Positions 11,560-25,868 of a DNA stretch of 64,000 nucleotides are shown piece after piece. Each line of letters starts with the position of its first letter. Within the stretch, counting starts at the first letter, position 1. Position numbers and translations under genes: made by a program. Below the pieces are notes generated by a model. That model did no database searches, was not told the origin of the DNA, and saw only the letters and a list, made by a program, of their open reading frames with translations. Source of the stretch: Helochares maculicollis. Taxonomy: Eukaryota > Arthropoda > Insecta > Coleoptera > Hydrophilidae. The stretch spans positions 1-64,000 of the forward strand of contig JAWQRO010000034.1 in assembly GCA_033557835.1 (NCBI GenBank), given 5' to 3'.

Positions 11560-14500
11560 ACCTACTCAGCATCTCCAAGTTTGCACAGTGGCACGTACAT
11601 TCGATAATTAATTTTATAAAATACATAAGAACTTTAATGCCTACCTCAACTTAATATTATTATATAATTGTACACTATACATTTTAGTATTAACCATATC
11701 CATGCACGTTAAACTGTACGTAAATTTAATGCCGCAAGTGTAAATTAACGCTAGATAATTCCATCTTAACGTTGTTGACGCAATAATTAGGATGTACTCT
11801 GTCGAATAGTGATGTATGTATGTTGATCAAGATCTCCTGTCTGCAATGTCGGTTTCAGTATCACATGTTTCCGATAACATGTGAGCTCAGAATTGACTGT
11901 TTTGATACCGTTCAGAGAGAAATTCGTTAATAACGAAGCTCAGGGAAGGATGGCAGCTTTATTACGTAACGCGACCTGTCATATGGGGCTTTACTTTTTA
12001 AACTGTTTTATAAATTGATATGCGGTGACATGATGAGGTCGTAGAACCCTTTTTGGTCCATAATTACTTTCAAAGTGAGTTGTAGTTGGAACTTCGCATT
12101 TTTTCACCTAGTTCATTGTTGTTTTAATTGGTAGCCAGCGCTTGCTTTAACACTGCATGCAGATAAGCCACAAGCAAGTAATTTGCTTATATAAAATTAC
12201 ATCAGGAGCTCTAAGGTTAATACGGAGGCTGCAATTAGCTCAACATAATTCCATTTATTTTCCTATTAGTTGAGGGAATTTTCAATAATGAGGTATAGGA
12301 TGACTAAAGGATTGTGCACAATTAGGTTGAAGAATAACGTGAATTTTAATTGGGCGTTGCAATCGATTAGTGCAGCTAATCATGGAATTGTTGCACTTCA
12401 GACGTATACTTAGATAATTTCACGAAATATCGGTAGGTAAGTACACTTTAAGCTTTATTTTGAACTTGCAGGATCATTTATAATGGTGAACCCGAATCAA
12501 AATTTACATTATCCTTGATATATTTGCAAGTTACGGAATGCAAGTATTAACCAGTCTTGCCTTTGTGATAAATTAATCACATCATAGTTTACTTGCATCA
12601 CGTCGTCTTCTGGGATCAGAATTATCAATTTCCTGTCTTCCCGGATAAGCAGTCTCACACGTCTTCTTGAATCAGTCGGTGGTTTAATTTACATTTCTTC
12701 TTAATTGCATATCGGGTTTAATATGCATTTTTCCGCTTGAAGGCGATGAATATATCAATAATCCTTCATGAGGTTTTGATATCAATCTGGCCCCATTATC
12801 CAAAAATATCTATCAGGATTACAGCTCGATTTAAACGAGACATTGAAATAAATATAAAAATTATAAGCTATGCGAAAGTAAGCTAAGCTAATTTTCCTTT
12901 TAGTGATTCTCTCTTATCTTAGACTTGCTGTGTGCAGCGCGGACTCAACTTCAAAGCACTGCAATTTAATTTAGTTTCTTTAAGATGTTTTTCTGTTTGA
13001 CTTTGTTTTTATTTGCATAATCGAATGTTCTGTACCTTTGATTTTGTAAATATTTGATATAAAGATGCAATTACATTTTTGTGTAAAACTTAAACTTTGC
13101 GTTAAGTGCCTACGCTTTATCTAATTGCTTAAATCAACTGCCATTTTTTACGTGGCTGTCTGCAGATGTCTCAAGTGCTTTAATTACAAAATCTGAAAAA
13201 TGATTTTAATTGCTTCGGGACTTACGAACGAGCAGGCTGGCAAATCTCTTAAAAGAACTGATTTGATTTTATAGGAACTGTTATGAAGGACGGAAGAGAT
13301 CACATAAAGAATAGGTAATCTGAGTGGAAAGATACATTCAGTACCGACGAATTTTGCAGTTGGGTTGTTTTATTTTTAATCTGCAAATAAGTTCACCTGC
13401 GCAATGAGGATATATGCCCTAGTGAAAAGGCAGCCCTGTTATATATGCTTCCATAAGTCGACGGAAAGTTTTTGTGAGTTCATAAATTAAAATTTAAATT
13501 GGAAGGATTATTTTTTATTCGCGCTAATTCGGGTATAAACTTTTGCTCTGGTTGCCTTTTTGATAAAGTAACCTTAGAGTTTTGTAAAGAAGCTTTTGAA
13601 ATTTTATTACGCGATTTAATTTTTAATACAAAAATGCTTTAGTGTCAAGTTTGAGAGCAAGTCAAAGTTTTTGAATGAAATGATCAACGCTTAAATGATA
13701 CAACATAAACTTATGTCGCTATATTTATTAAACATAAAAATTAGACAGTGATTGAGCAACAGTGCTGATGTAATGTCGAGTGAAATTATCAGTGCTAAAA
13801 ATTATCATAAACATGAGAACAGAACGTTTATCCTGGAACGTTTTGCCACTTTAATGCACAGGTATATAGCTGAATAAAATTTGCTTCCTAAAGTAAAGGC
13901 GTTTTATGTGGGGAATTTTCATGTCCATAAAATCAATTTTATCAGAAATCTAGATGTCACGCTAGACTTATACGTCGCGAATTCCTCCTTCACATCAAAT
14001 CAACACGCAACTTTCCCGTTTATTTATGGGCAACATAGCTTATCGATCTATATAATCTACCAGAATTTATACAACATGACATAGATCAGAATGGCGCTCT
14101 CGAAGAAATTTATTCGTCATAACTCAGGAGTGTCAAAATAAACATCCATTACTTGTTTCCACAAAAGAACTTTACATAAAGTTTTTAAAGTGATCGCGAT
14201 TAATTTTTTGTCCGGGCAAGTTTGGAATAGGTAACTCAGCCACCGTCGTTTACAGCTACTCGAGTCAGTTGTAAGTCTTAGTTATGAATATGCCAACGAT
14301 ATTAATTATATTGATTGTTTACTCAAAGGTAATTTGAGGTTGAGATGTGCTTTCAACACGGAAGAAGAAATTATGTCCGAGTTATAGTTAATTTATATTA
14401 CTTCAGTCAGTACTATGCAGAATAGATTTTAGAATTATGAATGAGATGCTATGCAGATTTTACTACTGCGGTGAACCTTGATATGCGACTAATTAAATAC

Positions 14501-17500
14501 AAAAAATAATTAAAAGCACTCAAAACGTCTTCCATGAATTGTACAAGAATTGGAACGAAGGGAAATCAGAATACGGAACAACTAAATTGGGCAAATGAAA
14601 ACGAGTTGGACTGTAATCAAATTTGAATTCACTTTACAAGTATATATACATAGAAATTGTATTCCAGAAAGTTGAAATGCACCCACTTCATTATAATTTC
14701 ATGCCCCTTCTTCAGTTGCCATTCATTAAAAATTAAATTCAATCAAAACTACCAGCCGATTGGAGGTTTAAATAGAAAATGTTCAACCCCTTCAACTTCG
14801 TCAACTTTCATCGAAACAAATTGGAGTGGGAATATAAATGCAAAGTCAAAACAAACCGAGTGCCGAAAACTTTACAACAGTAGTTCTGTGCGAAGCCACT
14901 TGTATTAGAAGCACGTTAATAGGGCGAACAAGCGGCATAATTAACATTCTAAGCAAATTCATAGCTAGAAATTATTAATGTTTTAAACCTCGAGACTAAG
15001 TAATAACGTGTTCAAAAATTTGGACTATGTAAAAATAAAAATTTAATAATTTACACCCTGAACTATTATAATTACTAAGGTTTCAATTTTTTGTTACATA
15101 TCTCTGGAGTTCCTATTGACTATATTCTTCTTTGCTTTTCGGACAAACACATGATATTTTTTTATTCTATAATTAGTTATTTCAATTTTTTCATATTGCC
15201 TTGATCTATAAGACTACAAATGTAAGTAGATTTTCTAAATATTAATTTATTCACTTTTACTTTCTATAGCTTAAAACATTCGTATGCATTGAGTTATGCA
15301 GACAGTTTTATTTAATTTTCAATAGTTGATAAAATTTCATGGTAATAAAATTGGTAAAACGGTCTTATTTAGTACTACACATAAGCATTTCACCAAACCT
15401 ATATAAGCTATATAATCTCAAATCTAAAACAATTAAACCAATCCGGGAATTAATTATGTGCTTTAGTAATAGAGTTCTAATTTTTTTAACAATTTTTTTG
15501 AGTTTACTTTGAATAAGTTATAAGAATGTGAAAGGGAAACAGAACAAAATTATTATAAATAAGTGTTTTTACTGACAAAATTAACGAGACAATTTCACTG
15601 TTCTATACTATTAAATAAAATTTGCCAAATGTGTGTCCTTAAATATAGTAAGTCAAAATCATTCACTGATGACTTTACATATAATGCTACAAGGCTCTCC
15701 GACTCTGTAAGATAATCTTTGCAACTTTCAGATATATAGTGTTTTTAATATGTCAAAAAAGAGAAAATTGGCTATAATAGACAAAGAATTTTCAGTCTAT
15801 TTTTACTTTACTGTTTCTTGTTTCTTAACACTATCAACACAATGTTTTTAAACACACTACGGATATATTTTTGACACAGTATTTGTAAGAGTATATGAAA
15901 ACCACCAACATTTTATAATTCCTACAAGTTTAAAAGATGGATAACTTAAGTAATACTATATATACTGTAATATATTCTTTTGGACAGGCGTTTATTCAAG
16001 ATTCAAGGGTAACCTATGAATATTAAAAAACATAGAATTTTAAGTTACTGTATTAACGCAAACTTTTGCAAATACCAAGCATATCAATTTAAACAGTTTT
16101 GTTTATAATTATATAAGTTTATAAAAAACGTGAGTATCATGCAGCTTGCAGCATTATTTTGTGATGTCACAGCTGTTATCCTGTAGATAATAAAACAAAC
16201 TTCGAACCAAGATTTTATCAAAAACATCTGAACAAAAATCTCTTTTGAACAGATTGTCTAACAAAAAGTTATAGCTATGTAATCAAAGGACTTTTCAAAA
16301 TAAAATGTTACTTTGTCTTGAACTTGAATCAACTGCATCTACAACACAATAAAAAATACACACGATGTAAATATGTTTATTAAACATATTTGTTAAATTT
16401 ACCATTATTTTTAAAAATAAGGTTTTGATATGTTTCTGAGACATGTTTGATTATATTACTAGAATAGTATTTTTAAACATTTTCCATGAAATTTACAACT
16501 AATTTCACTCTACATCGAATGTTACTGAGTAAATCATTACAAATTTTTAACATTCCTAATGAGCTGTAACTGAGTAAGTTAGTTTTGTAGTTATGACACG
16601 TGGTTCGCAAAACCCATTTCTTCATTACGAGGATGCACATTTCAGTTAAAGCTGTCGTATAAACAATTAAAATCATTTTAGAAGAGACAATCTTACTTTA
16701 CTCGCCTCATTTTGAGTCATAACTTGAATTAATTTATCATCTAAGTAATAAGTGCATTTTATTGCAAGCCGTAAACCTTATTAGATAAAGCAATATTTCC
16801 TACACTACTGCAAGTAAAAAATAGAAAAACACGGACTTGGGCCACACAGATATAAATCATTCGAGTTTAAATTAATTAACCTTAATTCGCTTTTCACTAG
16901 TAATAGAATTACAAAACACATTCGCTACTAAAATATAAATATTTATAGCTACCCAAGGAATGTATGCAAAGTATATTACCTATCATTTAACAAAGAGATA
17001 TGTACGACTTGCATCTAGCAGGTCGAAGCGAAGGGGTTATTTGATCGGTTTGTCTGCAGCATTGAACGTAAATTCTGGATAAATGTTTAATTTAGATTCA
17101 TACCGGACGAAAACTCCCCAGAGGTAGTGGACGAGAAGCCAGGGTTTTTTGTGTGCTTCGATCACCTCATAACTAGTGTAAACTCCGAACTGCATGCTTT
17201 AGTTTGAACAGTAGTTTAGCTTCTATTGGGGTTAAGTTTCTGCGCAAACCACTAAATTTCCAATCGAACTCTTCAGGTCGGTCAATAATTAACCAGCTCA
17301 TTGGTGGCTTACAGTAAATTGCGCCAATTCATTCAAAATATAGACACATTAGTGATTGCGTTTGGGAGTTTGGGAAAGAGAACTATTTATTAAATCACCT
17401 TTGAAGTTTGATCAGTAGATCAATTTTGTCACTAAATTGAATGTGTCGCAGAGCGCATTTTATGACAAGCGATTTTATTGCACCGCCCGTTGATGAGTTT

Positions 17501-20500
17501 ATTGCAGAGTTAATTATAAACATTCAAATACGGTTCTAAACAATGACTTATAGTATTTTCTAAATAATCTCATTATCTTTTTATTATATCCTTTCCTATC
17601 ATAAGATTATAAGATTTGCCACTCGGTTCGATCGTTAGAGTCGTTAAATTTTCGTATACTCACATCGATTTGTAATATAGGAAAGATAGATTAATATATT
17701 AATTAATTATGCTTTCAGTAGGAGATTTAATCATAAAATAATTACCTACAAACTAAAATCTAGCGAATTTTGTGGGACGACGAGAGAATAGCGGAGTAAA
17801 CCTTCAATGCTCTTGGGAATTGGGTAGTTATTGTGAAACCTGATTAATAAGGTAAAACAAAATTACATTTTCAGATAAAGAGCAACCTATTAAGGATATT
17901 GAGGGAGATTGCCTAAAGTAGAACCCAGATTTGCCGTTGAAAATTCATTTTGATTAATTAATTGATTATTTAAATCGAATTTCTCGTTCTTAAAAATAAT
18001 GGGGTTTATCGTTTGGGTGACATTGCTGTTGGTGTGAGATCAAGGTGGTGAATTTGATTCAATTCAGTTAATTTATGTAAATTTTATACTTTTCTTGAAA
18101 AGGTGTTCTACTACTACTATAAGTATATTGATTTTTATAAAGTGATTATAACTAACTTTAAGACATTAAATGTTTTGATACAAAAAAGTTAACCCTTAAA
18201 TATAAATAGCTTTTACATTCATAAAAGAATTAATAATACAGAGATGAGTTGTATCCTTTCATTTACATAACAAAACATTAAATGAATAGTTGAGATTATC
18301 CAAATAATCATCTTAAGAGTAAGCGTCAATACGAGCCAGAACAATTTCAAACTCTGTCTATAAATAAGTAAAGACAAGGTCTGAAGAACATTTTTTACAA
18401 CTGACAACGATAATGGCTCCCCTGTCAAATATCGTTCGTAATTCCTGAAGTACTTAAAAAGCGTAACACAATGAAAATTGCAGCATATTTCAAATCTTAG
18501 GGAAAAGATCAGTATGCGCTGCAGTTAATCAAACATTTTGGGGGAAGGAACTGCACGGAATAATAAACCCTGAATATTTACGACCGTGCTTTTCTCAAAG
18601 CCCTTACGATGGCAGATTTTCCAAACCTTTTCGGATTATATTATTGCTTTACATGATAAAAAGGGATGTCTTAAAATGTTTTAATTTTAAAATACCTACA
18701 TAAACAAACCGGAACAAAAAAATAACAAAACTAGGGATGGAAAAGAAGAAAAGCAGAAGAAGGAATATTAATGGGTATAAAAACTGAAGTATGCTTATGT
18801 TAAACTAAATTGTGGTTTAGGCAACGAAGAGGATTCCGAGTGTTTATATTTTATCAATAAGAGTGTAAAATTTGGGAATGCAAACATTATCATTTTAAAT
18901 TTGCTGAAGTTTAATCTGGATAATATGAAATACCTCCTAATTCTTGTATATAAAGCCACAATACATTTTGTATACTTACTTGTAGTATATGGAAATACAA
19001 TACTTAACATCACCATTATACATGTCAAAGGTAATTAGTTTTATGTTACAAGTACTGACGAGTGGTAATAAAATACAATGGCAGGCATATCCTCGACGCA
19101 GAGGATATAAAATCTATTAAACATGGCTTAATTATACAATGTAAAATAACTCAATTATAAATGGTAAATGCAGCAAGTGTTATACCCTGAAATTATTCTC
19201 TTTTGTGTCGGCGCTTATTGCTGTACAGTTTGAGCTCTTGTAGATAATACCGTTTTATATATTTCCTCAGGTTTCGTTTGGAGTAATTAATTGAACTAGG
19301 GAACAATAGAATTCTTGTTAGTACTGAAAGAAAATAATTACTATTGCTTTCCAGATTTTAATTATTGTATTACACAATGAGCAGCGAGGGCGATGGCGCT
19401 TCAAAATGTTTTCAGGCTAAACGAACGTATTGATGTGAAAAGATTTTTTCCCTAAAATAATGATTATAGGAGTAAAAAAATAACGAAACAACTGAACAAT
19501 GAAAGTGAAACTTTAACTTCTAAGGATTACAATCTAAAAGGTTTAATATCTTATAACGTCAGAATTAAAATTTTGAAACAAACTAGTCCGCATAAAATAA
19601 AAGCCGTTACAAGTGCAGCGGTTAAATATAGTAAAGCAGAGACAAGAGTGACGTTCTGAATGATAAAACCTAACACTGATCGGCTCAAATAGACATAAAA
19701 TGCAAAACAAAGGCGCTTTGAGGGAATATCGGGAATTTAAAATTCGAGTGCGCTATTCGTATAAATAGAAATGTCTTATTATCATCCGCAACCGAGGAGA
19801 CTGTAGGTGGTGAAGGGGCATTTATATGACAATTCTAGTAACAGCTGCAGCAGACGAGCCATTGCAAAAGTTAAACGCAACATAATACCAGAGAAATCGT
19901 ATTGCTCTTTACCAACAATATCCAGCAGGGAGGATTTCCAAGTGCAAAATCCCAAGATACCTGTATTTGTAAAAGCCTCAAGAAGAGACTTCCGTTTCGC
20001 AACTCTTTATCAGACGTGTCGTTAATGATGTATGAACTCAGATATTTTTCAAAAGGATGTGAGTTTAAGCCTTAGTAAATCATATGGCTTTTAAGGCGCA
20101 CCTACAGGATTAAAAATCCTTCAACGTCGAAGATTTTGCTTTACTTCTTCTTTTTCTCGGTAAGCTGCATTCTTTCACGTTGAGAGATTCCTAATTATGA
20201 AAGCAATTCTACAGACTGCACTCTCAGCTTATATCATAACTGTACGTTTTTGACGGCAGCTGGAATTTCAAACTTTTAACACGGTTTCCTCTCTTTATTT
20301 TTAGGATATAATATAATAATAATTCTTACTCGCTTAGTAACTAATGATTGTTCTAATGCATTCAAGCTTAATATTACATATACATAGCTATATAATTTGT
20401 ACATTTTTCCTATCCAATTTATATATATTTATGCTTAATAATTTCGCATCATATAGAATATATAGTATATAATATGAAACAAAATGGCATTTTAAATAAG

Positions 20501-20859
20501 TTAAAGAAACTAATTATTTAAAAACGATTATGTCACCCTAACAGATTTTTTATTTTACGTCAGTAGAATAAAATACATAGAATCAAAAGAGTAAATGTTT
20601 CCCAAATTTTATAGCGATATAAATAACATTTAGCACCAAGTGCAAAGTTGCTAAGCGAATGAGTTTTAAATTAAATTAAACTGCATTAAAGTGAGTTTAT
20701 ATTAGAATTTAGTATCTTCTAATTTTTCTAGCATTTCTAGCATGATATGTAGAATGTTTTAACACAACAGCTCTTTTTACACAACTAATTTTATTTAAAA
20801 AAAAAGTAATTTCCGGTAGTCCTACGAGTCGCACAAGTTGATAGAGATCGACGATTTTG

Positions 20860-20880
20860 CACACACACACACACACACAC
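20860..20880. repeat. (CA)n microsatellite
   Basis: Ten uninterrupted AC units following TTTTGC. Confidence 0.97.
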
Positions 20881-22189
20881 GGGTATGACAAATATGGTCA
20901 AAATAGATTCAAGGGCCCTTAAGACGTAAAGATGCAATACTTAATAAGCATATATCCCAAGAAATGAAGCTTGATGAATACAATTCTATGTAGGTGACTT
21001 TGATCAAGATACGTTCAATACACAATGATTTGCAAATTAAAATAAAATTGCATGGAATCGCAACTCGATCCTTTATAATTATTTAAAACCTTTAGGTGTT
21101 AAAACACATTTAAATAAACTTACCGAAACAGTTGCAATTAGTTTAAAATCAAATATTTATAAACAGAGACATATGTAGAGGAAACTATTACCGCTAAATT
21201 AGGATATTGCTAAACACAGATAATGCTATAGATAAAGATATCAGAAGAATACATTGGAAAACAGTCAGTCCAACACTATTATTATAATTAGTTTATTAGT
21301 ATATTAGTTGATGCATCCTGGATAGTTAAAAGTCAAAGTCTAGTCTAGAAACATACCTTTGACAATAGACCATGACAAGATGCAGACAAGTAAATTTTTT
21401 TAACTTTTCCTTCGCAACAGTATGGGAGTGTAAAACAGAAACACACTACTGAATATATGCATAACGGGCTGCCTAAATATTTAAGTGTATAAAAGCTTAG
21501 AAATTAATTAACAAAAAATCTAACGCTCACAAATATACACCATTCAAAAATGTTGTGGCGACAGATAAGATTGCTTCTAGGCACATCAAACTTAAGTTAT
21601 CACTATATTCTAATAACACAAAACAAACGCGTTTCGCTTGGTAGTTAAAAAAAACTTTCCTTTCTTTCTTGAACTCAAAAATAGTTCATTTTACAAATTA
21701 TTACGTTGAAAGTTGTGAAAACTATTTATTTATTTTATATATGGCTATCGAGATTCATAAGTGAATGGGAATTTTTTTACAAACATTTTTGTTTTTTTGC
21801 ATAAGCTAATCACACTAGTTTATTAATTAGGAGCCTCGGTTTTGCTTTCATAAGGGTACCAAGTTTTAGTGGCTTGTCAAGAATAAAATCGTATTTCAAA
21901 AATAAATTACAAGACCAGATGGAAATCGACTTAGACTCAAAGGCGATTTATGTACAGAATTTAAAAAATATAGTAAAATTTCGAATTCTAATTTGCAGAA
22001 AACGTAGTTTTGATTCATCGAATTAATGGTGCAACTCAAATCTAAAATCTTATCACTTAAATTAGCATACTGTGCAATTACCCCTCTTATAATCTATAAA
22101 CATAAAGTAGTTCAAAATGTAGTTTTAAATATTGTGTAAAATAGTATATAAAACCATGAATAATACTTCGCTTAGAAAAAATTAAGCGG

Positions 22190-22600
22190 ATTTTCCAACG
22201 AATTTTTGTAAAATCGGCACCTTGAAAGCGATAGCAACAACCTACTCCACTGCATAAGTCATTTACTATGCAAGTAGGTGGACGTAGGAGCCGATAAGGC
22301 AGATTGTCAAATTTAGAGTGGATGTGATTTTAATATTTGATAAAGACCGTGTTTTTCTTTTTATGCCGCCCTATCTCCTATTAAAAATCCTCGAGCGTTC
22401 CTCTTTGTGTCTCCATCCCTTTCTTAATATTCGCGCTAGTAAAGACATTCGAGGGAGTTATTTGCTTTTAATCATGTTTTAATTTTCTCTTGTGTCAATC
22501 AATTTTCGTGAGACCCCAGGGAACTCAAACGAGTTAATAAAACTTTCCGACTGGCTTTCTCTCGCAAAATCGTGGAAATTTTAATCGGCACAGAAGTTTA
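22190..22600. promoter_or_regulatory. Island of higher complexity in the inferred intron
   Basis: A stretch with mixed composition (GGTGGACGTAGGAGCCG, TCCTCGAGCGTTCCTC, GAGACCCCAGGGAACTC) and few low-complexity runs, unlike its neighbours. There is no open frame of note; a conserved non-coding element is one reading. Confidence 0.2.
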
Positions 22601-23740
22601 ATAATGGAATAAGTGATATAATCAATCAAGCTTGCTCATGTTGCCCTGATTGGAATAAAAAAGTATAACGTACAACGTGTGTTCACCACACAAAACTCCG
22701 CGCTTGAGTTTATTAAGTAATTTAGAACTGTACAACTTCCGCAAACCTGCAACGTTTCGCCCTATGCTTCCTGTTTCCTACAGGACATTATGCGAGACAA
22801 AAAAAATAAAAGGGAAAAATTCGCGTGCAAAAATCGAACGAGCCCGCGTTGGCTACACAACGCGCTCAGAATATTTTTTTATATGAAGGAACAATACGGA
22901 ATTCAAATCAAGGGCGTAGGGAATGAACAGAAGGGTCGTTTGTGCAATGCTTCGCTGTTGCTAAAAATACACCTTTCAAATTAACATAAATTCTGAAACA
23001 AGTGTCTCCATAATTGATAACTGAACGGCCAACCGAGGCATTTACATTTTTTCACGTATACCGCAAATTTAAGTAAAATACAATAAACTAATTTGCATAA
23101 TAAAACAGTTTATTTTAAACAATGGCGATAAAATCTTAATTAATTTGCGAAAAACCCGGCTATAAAATTAACGGTGTTTTAGTACATTGATTTACACTAG
23201 GATATCGAATGGACTGGCCGCTAACAGGATAAGCAAACTAAGTCAACGAGATTATACAATAAAAAAGTCAAATGTGTGATATAAAAGAATCTCGCTGACC
23301 AAAGCGTAAGGAGATTAGTAGCGATCCAATTATTTGGAAAACTTGATTTCACTGGATATTGAACGGCACCCCACGCTAGCGTTGGCGTTCCCAGCAAAAT
23401 ATATAGAGTTTGTGTGATCTCCACTTGGAACTGCTTTGATTTTGTTTATTATTTTTTTATTAAAGCTAAACCTTAACGGATGAAACGAACAGCGGTCATC
23501 TAGAAATACCACGTTTTTTCAATTGTATAAATGTAATGTATCTACTTTTTTTAATGATCTAATTTTTTGTCTTTTCCATCCTGTATAATTATTAAGAGCC
23601 AATTTAATTTATTTATATACATACACTACAAAGAAAATATGTGCGTGCAAGGATGATGCAAGTAACGTTACAAGTAGCCATTCGTAATTAACAAATAGGC
23701 AACAAAGACAAATCGTTTTGTTCTGTGAGACCAGTACATA

Positions 23741-23758
23741 GTTGCAAATATTTGCAAC
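23741..23758. promoter_or_regulatory. 18-bp perfect palindrome, TTGCAAAT/ATTTGCAA
   Basis: GTTGCAAATATTTGCAAC is fully self-complementary and resembles two head-to-head half octamers or C/EBP-like TTGCAA half sites. No factor can be assigned. Confidence 0.25.
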
Positions 23759-24802
23759 AATATCGCGGAATGCTTAACAAAAATTATATTGAGGTTAACC
23801 CTGCTGCTTCGAAAACAATGTTTTTAGCTGAAATCACGGTAACGATAAATTACGAACTCTTTTAAGCTTTTAAAGGTTTTATTTGCACTTCCTCAGATAG
23901 AGGAACACTCAACAATTTCCCAGGGAAAACGTAATGCTACGAGAGGAAAATAGGGACAGTGACCTGCACAAAGAAAAATTCTAAGCCCTAGGCACAAGGC
24001 ATCGTAAACATTGACGGCGAGGAATGAATATTTTATAACATTTCCATTAGCTTTTAATTCCTTGTCCGAATCTCAGATGTTTGGAGAGTTTCTTTTATTG
24101 ATTAGACGATTTATTGATTGCCTCTTTAGTAGGACAACTAAATAGTTTTTTTGATGGTTTGCAAAATGCTTGTTCATTTTAAGTTAAAAAATCATCTCAT
24201 CAGTTTTTCATAATGTCATCACAAATTTATCCCTTTAAATTAAGGATAAATTTTCTTTAGCTCAAATCGTCAACTTTTTATTAATTTTGTTAATTGATGA
24301 AATCAGCTCGGATAATTTAAATTTATATAAATACCTCACACACAAGCAATTATTTAATACTCACGACTTGACTGAATAGACAGTAATATGAAGATAAACC
24401 GTTCTACAAAACGAAGTCGTGTTCAATAATCAAGTTATAAAATATCGAAAATTATACTCGCCCATTCCATCCGTCGACTTGGCGCAGAATAATATAGGTT
24501 CATGAATGTAATTGCATGCTATAAACAATAACTAATCCAATAAAATTTAAAATTCAAATCCTACAAAGAATTTCCCTTGAAAAATGTCGATTCAAAGCAT
24601 GATTGCTATAACTATCATGCAAATGTTCGTCAGGATTTTTTAAATTCTGATGGGCGGATTTTTTTGTGCGGATGTGGGGTATTGGGTTATTAAATAAAAA
24701 TTGTTTCGGGATATTCTTATATACCTGTATAATAAAAAAACAAGGCCAGCTTACAAAAGAATTTTTGTCTTATATTTTGGAAGGAAACACGTGTGCTGGC
24801 TG

Positions 24803-24828
24803 CTCTCTCTCACACACACACACACACA
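24803..24828. repeat. Compound (CT)n(CA)n microsatellite
   Basis: Four CT units run directly into nine CA units, a compound pyrimidine-purine tract. Confidence 0.97.
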
Positions 24829-25868
24829 GAAAACTGTAAAACTCCTACAGAAATAGCTTCCCTTTGTTGTAGCATTAAAAAGAACGTTCTAAAGTCAAAC
24901 AGTCCTCTTCAAATATAGATGTTGCAGTTTATAGGGCTGTGGAAACCTTAGAAGGTTAACCTAACTAATCGATAGGATTTGATTTATTCCTATAATAGGG
25001 AGTTCCTGAAAATGATTTGGTTGCATAGTTTACTGACGGGTTTCGTATTGCAATTGTTAGTCGAGAGGAGATGGTGAGGAAATGCGAGGCTAGGGTTTGA
25101 ATTAGGGGGAGAATTGGCAAGCTAACTTTTGCCTTATGAGCAATGGTCTTGTTTCCCGTAGGGTATGCATTCTTGACTTGCTGTAGTGTACGTTATTAAG
25201 CTAGTTGTTGATGGGCTGTTGTCAATAAAGTGACGAAGGACTAATTGCTAAATAATGTAAAATGAGCTCTGAATTATTATTAAATAGGCAGTTGTATTCG
25301 GGTTGTTTTCATACGAGAAAACGAGGAAATAATTTTGATTGATCACGGAAAAATAATCAAAAATTTAATCTATTTTTTAGGGGGTAAAACATTTTTTCTG
25401 TACAACATAAAAGAAAGTGAAACTAGTTGTTATTGTTGTCATTGCGTGGAAACATCAATCATGACTCGAACTTCGTTGTCTCCCCGTAGCTATGTTGTAA
25501 ATAACGGAAAAATGAAATTAAAAATGCAGTAAATTTAACGAAACTTCTTGAAAAATTGGCAATTTTAAGTTCGGGAAGTTTCCTCCTTCTGCTGTAGACT
25601 GCTGCATTATTGCGCAATCAAGGAATGATTGGCAGGTTATGTTTAAAATTGCCGCGGGGCTGATGGGTTCGATATGTTATTAAATTTATTCACTGCTCAA
25701 TTAAAGCTGTGGATGCCATAACCTTGCTGACGGATGTCGTGGGCTGATTTTCCTTCAAAATGCTAGCTGGAGTTGCTGTGTGAATGGAGTTTTGTTTTAA
25801 ATATTCATACAGAAAATTGATTTTCCTAAGGTCTGGCTTTTTTAATCATTCTGCAGTTTGACTTTCTT

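Larger units (their letters stand above)
11560..25868. other. AT-rich non-coding DNA (inferred intron)
   Basis: Holds two CA-type microsatellites (20860, 24803), a 23-bp AT palindrome (16369-16391), the palindrome at 23741, the island at 22.2-22.6 kb and a 75-codon minus frame (24968-25192) that might be transposon debris. Nothing else is supported. Confidence 0.5.
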
